DNA from: Agromyces bauzanensis
GTDB lineage: Bacteria > Actinomycetota > Actinomycetes > Actinomycetales > Microbacteriaceae
Direction of reading: 5' to 3'
Assembly: GCF_014645655.1 (NCBI RefSeq)
Contig: NZ_BMMD01000012.1
Location: forward strand, 57,116-121,115
Length of the DNA stretch: 64,000 bases
A program made the position numbers and the translations under genes. The notes beneath the pieces were generated by a model. The model worked only from the letters and a program-made list of their open reading frames with translations. It made no database searches and was not told the DNA's origin. Below are positions 59,874 to 64,000 of this stretch, in pieces (positions within the stretch are counted from its first letter, which is position 1; every line of letters begins with the position of its first letter).

Positions 59874-60800
59874 GTGTCAAGGACTGAGCGCGACGACGTC
59901 GACTGGGCCACGGCTGCCGAGCAGTCGTCGGAGGAGGACGAGGTGCAGGAGGGCTCGAGCCTCGTGCACGACGAGGACTCGGTCGAGGCGGCCGAGCACC
60001 GCGCCGTGCACGTCGTCGACGACGAGGGCAACGACGTCGACCTCGACGCCGTGCTCGACGCGATGGCCGAGGCATCCGATCCCGAGGCCGACGCCGTCAT
60101 CGACGACGCCCTCGAGATCGACTCGCCCGAAGAGGCCGAGGCGGCCTTCGAGGCCGTGATCGAGGAGGACGCCGAGGTCGTCGACCCGTACGCGGAGTTC
60201 CGCAGCGAACTGCGCTTCCTCCCCGGAAAGTGGTACGTCATCCACTCCTACGCGGGCTTCGAGCGTCGCGTGAAGGCGAACATCGAGCAGCGCCGCGAGT
60301 CCATGGCCATGGCCGACTACATCTTCCAGGTCGAGGTTCCGATGGAAGACGTCGTCGAGATCAAGAACGGCCAGCGCAAGATGGTGACACGCGTGCGCAT
60401 CCCCGGCTACGTGCTGGTGCGCATGGAGCTGAACGAGGAGAGCTGGTCGGTCATCCGCCACACACCCGGCGTGACGGGCTTCGTCGGCAACGCGCACAAC
60501 CCGACGCCGCTGCGCTTCGAGGAGGCCTTCAACATGCTGAAGCCCCTCGTCGACATCAAGGACGTCGCGCCGGCCAAGGGTGCGAAGGCCGGGGTGGCCG
60601 CCGGCGCGGCCCGCGCCATCCCCGCCGAGGTCGACTTCGAGGTCGGCGAGACCATCACCATCAAGGACGGCTCGTTCGCGGGCCTGCCGGGCACGATCAG
60701 CGAGATCAAGCCCGAGAGCGGCAAGCTCACGGTGCTCGTCTCGCTCTTCGAGCGCGAGACCCCGGTCGAGCTGAGCTTCGACCAGGTCACCAAGCTCTAA
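59874..60800 (+). CDS. nusG: Transcription termination/antitermination factor NusG
   Basis: A 308-residue NusG. The first about 115 residues are a disordered, strongly acidic extension ([35 protein letters not shown]) typical of actinobacteria. The NGN domain starts [22 protein letters not shown] and includes [16 protein letters not shown] and [11 protein letters not shown]; the KOW domain is [23 protein letters not shown]. It binds RNA polymerase to influence pausing and couples to ribosomes and Rho. GTG start after GAAGGAATCGAGAGAA. Confidence 0.95.
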   Translation: MSRTERDDVDWATAAEQSSEEDEVQEGSSLVHDEDSVEAAEHRAVHVVDDEGNDVDLDAVLDAMAEASDPEADAVIDDALEIDSPEEAEAAFEAVIEEDAEVVDPYAEFRSELRFLPGKWYVIHSYAGFERRVKANIEQRRESMAMADYIFQVEVPMEDVVEIKNGQRKMVTRVRIPGYVLVRMELNEESWSVIRHTPGVTGFVGNAHNPTPLRFEEAFNMLKPLVDIKDVAPAKGAKAGVAAGAARAIPAEVDFEVGETITIKDGSFAGLPGTISEIKPESGKLTVLVSLFERETPVELSFDQVTKL

Positions 60801-60822
60801 CCTCCACAGCCCTCGCGCAGCG

Positions 60823-60845
60823 ACCCTCCGGTATCATCGGAGGGT
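60823..60845 (+). terminator. Hairpin between nusG and rplK
   Basis: ACCCTCCG (60823-60830) and CGGAGGGT (60838-60845) form a perfect 8-bp stem with loop GTATCAT, 23 bases after the nusG stop and followed by TGTG rather than a T-run. It may terminate or attenuate before the ribosomal protein genes. Confidence 0.6.
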
Positions 60846-60910
60846 TGTGCCGCGACAGGCGCATCGACCACCGCGATCCGGATCCGCCGGAACTGCGGGA
60901 GAGTGCCCCG

Positions 60911-60930
60911 CCCTTCGACAAGCTCAGGGA
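60911..60930. repeat. Dispersed CCCTTCGACAAGCTCAGGGA element
   Basis: The imperfect palindrome CCCTTCGACAAGCTCAGGGA lies in the nusG-rplK spacer, 30 bases before rplK. Sequences of this form are scattered through many actinobacterial genomes as short intergenic repeats (from memory). A degenerate copy is at 36632. Confidence 0.6.
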
Positions 60931-60959
60931 GCGGGCGTTCGAACAGAAAGAGAGAAATC

Positions 60960-61388
60960 ATGGCACCGAAGAAGAAGGTCACTGGTCTGATCAAGCTTCA
61001 GATCAAGGCCGGCGCCGCGAACCCGGCCCCGCCCATCGGCCCGGCCCTGGGTCAGCACGGCGTGAACATCATGGAGTTCTGCAAGGCGTACAACGCCCAG
61101 ACCGAGTCGCAGCGCGGCAACGTCATCCCCGTCGAGATCACCGTCTACGAGGACCGTTCGTTCACGTTCATCCTCAAGACCCCGCCTGCCGCCGAGCTCA
61201 TCAAGAAGGCCGCCGGCGTCGCGAAGGGCTCGGGCGTGCCGCACACCACGAAGGTTGGCAAGCTCACGCAGGCCCAGGTGCGCGAGATCGCCGAGGCGAA
61301 GATGGTCGACCTCAACGCGAACGACCTCGACGCCGCGTCGAAGATCATCGCGGGCACCGCTCGTTCGATGGGCATCACGGTCGAGTAG
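60960..61388 (+). CDS. rplK: 50S ribosomal protein L11
   Basis: A 142-residue L11 of normal length: [40 protein letters not shown] (N-terminal domain with the Pro-rich loop), [16 protein letters not shown], and the rRNA-binding C-terminal domain [38 protein letters not shown]. It binds the GTPase-associated rRNA region. AGAAAGAGAG before the ATG is the ribosome site. rplA follows with a 78-base spacer. Confidence 0.97.
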   Translation: MAPKKKVTGLIKLQIKAGAANPAPPIGPALGQHGVNIMEFCKAYNAQTESQRGNVIPVEITVYEDRSFTFILKTPPAAELIKKAAGVAKGSGVPHTTKVGKLTQAQVREIAEAKMVDLNANDLDAASKIIAGTARSMGITVE

Positions 61389-61414
61389 TCGACCAACACA
61401 GAACTCACGCACTC

Positions 61415-61445
61415 GTGGCAGCGCCTGCCAGGCGCAGATGACCAC
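61415..61445 (+). promoter_or_regulatory. Hairpin in the rplK-rplA spacer
   Basis: GCGCCT-GCC-AGGCGC (61421-61435) is a perfect hexamer stem with a three-base loop, flanked by GTGG (61415-61418) and CCAC (61442-61445) that close a longer interrupted stem. It is immediately upstream of the rplA ribosome site. An L1 autoregulatory or processing element is possible; similarity to the rRNA L1 site was not demonstrated. Confidence 0.4.
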
Positions 61446-61466
61446 ACTCTCTCAAGGAGAAGCAAC

Positions 61467-62156
61467 ATGGCACAGAAGTCCAAGGCCTACCGGGCCGCGG
61501 CCGAGAAGATCGAGGCCGGCAAGTACTACACCCCGAGCGAGGCCGTGGCCCTCGCCAAGGAGACCGGCTCGGCGAAGTTCGACTCCACGGTCGAGGTCGC
61601 GCTGAAGCTCGGCGTCGACCCCCGCAAGGCCGACCAGATGGTGCGCGGCACGGTCATCCTCCCGCATGGCACCGGCAAGACCGCCCGCGTCATCGTGTTC
61701 GCGACCGGCCCCGCGGCCGAGGCCGCGATCGCGGCGGGCGCCGACGAGGTCGGCGGCGCCGAGCTCATCGAGAAGGTCGCCGGCGGCTACACATCGTTCG
61801 ACGCGGCCGTCGCCACGCCCGAGCTCATGGGCCAGGTCGGCCGTCTCGGCAAGGTGCTCGGTCCCCGCGGCCTCATGCCGAACCCCAAGACCGGCACCGT
61901 CACCCCCAACCCGGCCAAGGCCGTCGAGGACATCAAGGGCGGCAAGATCGAGTTCCGCGTCGACAAGCACGCCAACGTGCACTTCGTCGTCGGCAAGTCC
62001 TCCTTCACTGCAGCGCAGCTCGAGGAGAACGCGAAGGCCGCCCTCGAGGAGGTCGTGCGCCTCAAGCCGTCGAGCGCCAAGGGCCGCTACATCCAGAAGG
62101 GCGCCGTGTCGACCACGTTCGGCCCCGGCATCCCGCTGGACGTCAACGCCATCTAG
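61467..62156 (+). CDS. rplA: 50S ribosomal protein L1
   Basis: A 229-residue L1: [62 protein letters not shown], and the domain II RNA-contact region [18 protein letters not shown], ending [16 protein letters not shown]. It binds 23S rRNA at the L1 stalk and typically represses its own operon. CAAGGAGAAG is a strong ribosome site. Confidence 0.97.
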   Translation: MAQKSKAYRAAAEKIEAGKYYTPSEAVALAKETGSAKFDSTVEVALKLGVDPRKADQMVRGTVILPHGTGKTARVIVFATGPAAEAAIAAGADEVGGAELIEKVAGGYTSFDAAVATPELMGQVGRLGKVLGPRGLMPNPKTGTVTPNPAKAVEDIKGGKIEFRVDKHANVHFVVGKSSFTAAQLEENAKAALEEVVRLKPSSAKGRYIQKGAVSTTFGPGIPLDVNAI

Positions 62157-62172
62157 TCTCGTCGCAGACGCC

Positions 62173-62206
62173 CGAGGGGCTCGCCGGTTCGCCGGCGGGC
62201 CCCTCG
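62173..62206. terminator. Strong terminator after rplA
   Basis: CGAGGGGCTCGCCGG and CCGGCGGGCCCCTCG pair at 14 of 15 positions around a TTCG tetraloop, 16 bases after the rplA stop. It lies between convergent rplA and the TetR gene and can serve both. Confidence 0.85.
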
Positions 62207-62253
62207 TCGGCTCCGGGCGCTTCACCCGACGGTGGACGTCAGCCGCCCCGGGA

Positions 62254-62832
62254 TCAGGCGAGCGCCGACGAATCCAGCCCAGCGCAGATCAGCTCGGCGA
62301 GGGCGTGCAGGTCGGGTGCGCCGTCGGTGGCGGCGTCCTTGTGGTCGGCGAGCGGCCGAATCGTCAGGATCGCGACCCAGGCCACGGCGGCTGCGTGGAG
62401 TGCGCGCGCGGCGATGGGGCGGAGCATGCTGCCGCGCAGGACGCGCTCGACGACGGCCTGCACCTGGCCGCGATGTTCATGCAGCTTGGCCCTGACCTCG
62501 GGGTGCGTCCGCTGCTCGCGCCAGATGATGACCCGCAGCACCGCCGAGTCGTCCTGGAGCTCGGAGAGCCGTCCGGCGAGGTTCAGGAGTGCGCGTACGG
62601 GGTTGCCCGGCTCGATGAGCGTGTTCGCATCGATGGGTCCGAGGTCGAGTCGCTCGACCACGAGCGCACGGAGGAGGTCGGCCTTTGCCGGGAAGTAGTA
62701 GAAGAGCAGCCCCTTGGGCACCGCTGCCAGCTTCGCGATGCTCGAGGTCGGCGTGGCATCGAAGCCGCGCTCGGCGAAGAGCTGCTCGGCTGCGTCGAGG
62801 ATGCGCAGGCGAGCGCCGTGCGTCTCCGTCAC
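62254..62832 (-). CDS. TetR/AcrR-family repressor
   Basis: A 192-residue regulator. The N-terminal helix-turn-helix is RILDAAEQLFAERGFDATPTSSIAKLAAVPKGLLFYYFPAKADLL; the C-terminal ligand domain (about residues 60-192) has LGPIDANTLIEPGNPVRALLN and is not diagnostic. A GTG at 62832 is the likely start. It lies downstream of an SPW-repeat membrane protein; a 20-bp palindrome upstream of that gene is its probable operator. Confidence 0.88.
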   Translation of the reverse strand: MTETHGARLRILDAAEQLFAERGFDATPTSSIAKLAAVPKGLLFYYFPAKADLLRALVVERLDLGPIDANTLIEPGNPVRALLNLAGRLSELQDDSAVLRVIIWREQRTHPEVRAKLHEHRGQVQAVVERVLRGSMLRPIAARALHAAAVAWVAILTIRPLADHKDAATDGAPDLHALAELICAGLDSSALA

Positions 62833-62896
62833 ACCGAACCCCCAACGGAACGAGGGGACGGCAGGTCGATCGCCTGCCGTCCTCGGACCGGGTGCG

Positions 62897-63256
62897 TCAA
62901 TGCGTGATCGCGTCGTGGTGTGCGCGCATGCTCGGCCTGATGGCGAGCGCGGCGACCACCAGGGCGACGGCCCCGCAGGTCCACGACATCCACGCGGCGC
63001 CGAACGTCGTGGGATCCGCGTAACCACCGACCCACGGCGAGACGATCAGCAGCACGCCGAGTGCTCCCTGGACGTACTCCATGGCGACCAGGCCCGGCCA
63101 CGCGAGGTTCACGAAACCCGAGATCACGAGTAGCACGCCGAGCGTGACCATGATCGCGACGGATGCGCCCATCGGGGGCACGAACAGCGTCGACACTGCC
63201 ACGACGACACCGGCGGCGATCGCCACCCAGTCTTCCCATCGAGTCCATTTCTTCAT
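62897..63256 (-). CDS. SPW-repeat membrane protein
   Basis: A 119-residue four-helix protein: WEDWVAIAAGVVVAVSTLFVP, AIMVTLGVLLVISGFVNLA, GALGVLLIVSPWVGGY and TCGAVALVVAALAIRPS. The WEDW and IVSPWV segments are the repeated SPW motif. Family members are actinobacterial and uncharacterised. It is the first gene of the SPW-tetR unit. AGGAGGCTGG before the ATG is a strong ribosome site. Confidence 0.88.
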   Translation of the reverse strand: MKKWTRWEDWVAIAAGVVVAVSTLFVPPMGASVAIMVTLGVLLVISGFVNLAWPGLVAMEYVQGALGVLLIVSPWVGGYADPTTFGAAWMSWTCGAVALVVAALAIRPSMRAHHDAITH

Positions 63257-63315
63257 CGAAACCAGCCTCCTCGGGTTGGTGCCACCCCTTTCGGGCTCAC
63301 CTCAACAGTAGGACT

Positions 63316-63335
63316 GATTGACCGACCGGTCAATC
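63316..63335. promoter_or_regulatory. 20-bp TetR-type operator palindrome
   Basis: GATTGACCGACCGGTCAATC consists of perfect 9-base arms (GATTGACCG / CGGTCAATC) around a central AC. It lies 60 bases upstream of the SPW gene and fits the length of TetR-family operators; the TetR encoded at 62254 is the obvious binder. Confidence 0.8.
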
Positions 63336-63410
63336 AGGTCCGACGAGCCTCCCGGGCCCTCCTCTTCCTCGGTGGGCGGTGGCTCGACCGGAACGCAGCG
63401 TACGCCGGGC

Positions 63411-63698
63411 TCAGGATTCGCGCCCGCGCTCGGGAACGGTGCCGTCACCCGGGTCCGCCGGGTCGACCGGCGAACCCGCGTCGCGGTCGACCTCGACGAC
63501 CTCCTCGTCGTCGATGATGACGCCCGTCTCGTCCGACTCGATCACGCGGTGCCGGGTTCCACGGGTAGCGGCGAGCTCCCGGCCGGCGTCGATCGCCTCC
63601 TCCTTCGACCGGAAGCTCTGCGAGAGCTCCGGCTCGCCGATCACCCGGTTCACCCACTGCCCGCGCTTTGAGACCGTCACCACATCGCCGTCCGTCAT
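63411..63698 (-). CDS. DUF2188-like small protein (95 aa)
   Basis: A 95-residue protein: MTDGDVVTVSKRGQWVNRVIGEPELSQSFRSKEEAIDAGRELAATRGTRHRVIESD, then an acidic tail with VIIDDEEVVEVDRDAG. The first 55 residues match the DUF2188 pattern. ATG 63698 after GGAAGGGGA is preferred. Function unknown. The stop is 76 bases before the TetR operator. Confidence 0.82.
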   Translation of the reverse strand: MTDGDVVTVSKRGQWVNRVIGEPELSQSFRSKEEAIDAGRELAATRGTRHRVIESDETGVIIDDEEVVEVDRDAGSPVDPADPGDGTVPERGRES

Positions 63699-63718
63699 CG
63701 GTTCCCCTTCCATTCCGG

Positions 63719-63904
63719 TCAGGCCCCGTCGAGGCCGTCGTCGTACGAATCCTCCTCGTCGCGGAGGCCCTCGTGCTCGAGTGCCTCGAGGTCGAGCTCC
63801 TCGTCGGTGGGCACGTGCTCGCCTGCGACGGCGCCGTTGACCGCGCGCTCGCGCCATTGCTCCTCGTCCTCGTCGGCGGGATCGCCGTACCCGGGGTCGC
63901 TCAT
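63719..63904 (-). CDS. Small acidic protein (61 aa)
   Basis: A 61-residue, strongly acidic protein: MSDPGYGDPADEDEEQWRERAVNG ... DEELDLEALEHEGLRDEEDSYDDGLDGA. No hydrophobic segment and no recognised family. It is 20 bases upstream of the DUF2188-like gene and probably co-transcribed. The remaining 96 bases to the window end contain no gene I can support. Confidence 0.65.
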   Translation of the reverse strand: MSDPGYGDPADEDEEQWRERAVNGAVAGEHVPTDEELDLEALEHEGLRDEEDSYDDGLDGA

Positions 63905-64000
63905 TGGTGCACCATCGTTTCTGTAGCGCGAATGCGTCGCTCCGGATGAGGATTCCTGTTGAACCGTCGGCCGGTGGCTGACCGCCAGCGTCGCTTGTCC

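Noticed and set aside
60832..60837. TATCAT as a -10 promoter element for rplK
   Set aside because: It is the loop of an 8-bp hairpin and no -35 sits 16-19 bases upstream; a terminator or attenuator reading is simpler.

Overview
The window reads as chromosomal DNA of a high-GC actinobacterium, most likely a member of the Microbacteriaceae (Agromyces/Microbacterium-like; inferred, no database was searched). Supporting signs are very GC-rich third codon positions, frequent GTG and apparently leaderless starts, Stealth, DUF427, PspC-kinase, ECF/YCII and SPW-repeat families, and the order aspC - tRNA-Trp - secE - nusG - rplK - rplA. No insertion sequence, prophage or CRISPR array is visible.

Layout. 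0-2 kb: end of a branched-chain amino-acid (Liv) ABC transporter. 2-5.3 kb: small proteins and a GH15 trehalase/glucoamylase-like enzyme. 5.4-9.7 kb: a deleted acyl-CoA dehydrogenase followed by etfB-etfA and a membrane cytochrome b with a repeated N-terminal motif. 9.8-20 kb: HesB-like protein, diacylglycerol-kinase-like protein, DEAD-box helicase, metallophosphoesterase, a two-component system divergent from a secreted protein, and a Stealth sugar-phosphate transferase. 20-21 kb: fatty-acid desaturase. 21.2-31.9 kb: a catabolic/scavenging cluster with an NtaA/DszA-type flavin monooxygenase, a peptide/nickel-type ABC importer, a second luciferase-like monooxygenase, two CMD/alkylhydroperoxidase-fold proteins and a SufS-like class V aminotransferase. 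32-38.5 kb: small proteins, then a GABA cluster (PucR regulator, gabT, a wrecked glutamate dehydrogenase, gabD). 38.6-45.4 kb: a sortase-type surface protein interrupted by one TGA, acetyltransferase, glutaminase, DUF937, two MaoC dehydratase subunits and murB. 45.6-49.6 kb: a PspC envelope-stress module with kinase and LuxR-type regulator. 49.7-57.3 kb: acyl-CoA ligase with a PAP2/lipid-kinase fusion, ECF sigma with YCII partner, LysE/LysR exporter pair, CsbD and dodecin. 57.4-62.2 kb: aspC and the tRNA-Trp/secE/nusG/rplK/rplA block. 62.2-64 kb: a TetR-SPW operon with a palindromic operator and two small stress-type proteins.

The most interesting part is the 21.2-31.9 kb cluster. Its three intergenic regions carry arrays of a CGTGAC-like hexamer spaced 10 bp apart. 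Two of them are followed by near-identical promoters with exactly 17-bp spacers, and the distance from the last good repeat to the -10 box is 48, 47 and 38 bp, i.e. on the same helical face. No regulator gene lies in the cluster, so a trans-acting factor probably controls the whole set as one regulon. The SufS-like enzyme and the two FMN monooxygenases suggest scavenging of sulfur or another heteroatom from an organic compound; the substrate cannot be read from sequence.

Four genes look broken: a truncated thioredoxin-like gene, an acyl-CoA dehydrogenase with an out-of-frame internal deletion, a glutamate dehydrogenase reduced to its C-terminus, and the surface protein with an in-frame TGA. 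These deserve read-level checking before any evolutionary interpretation.
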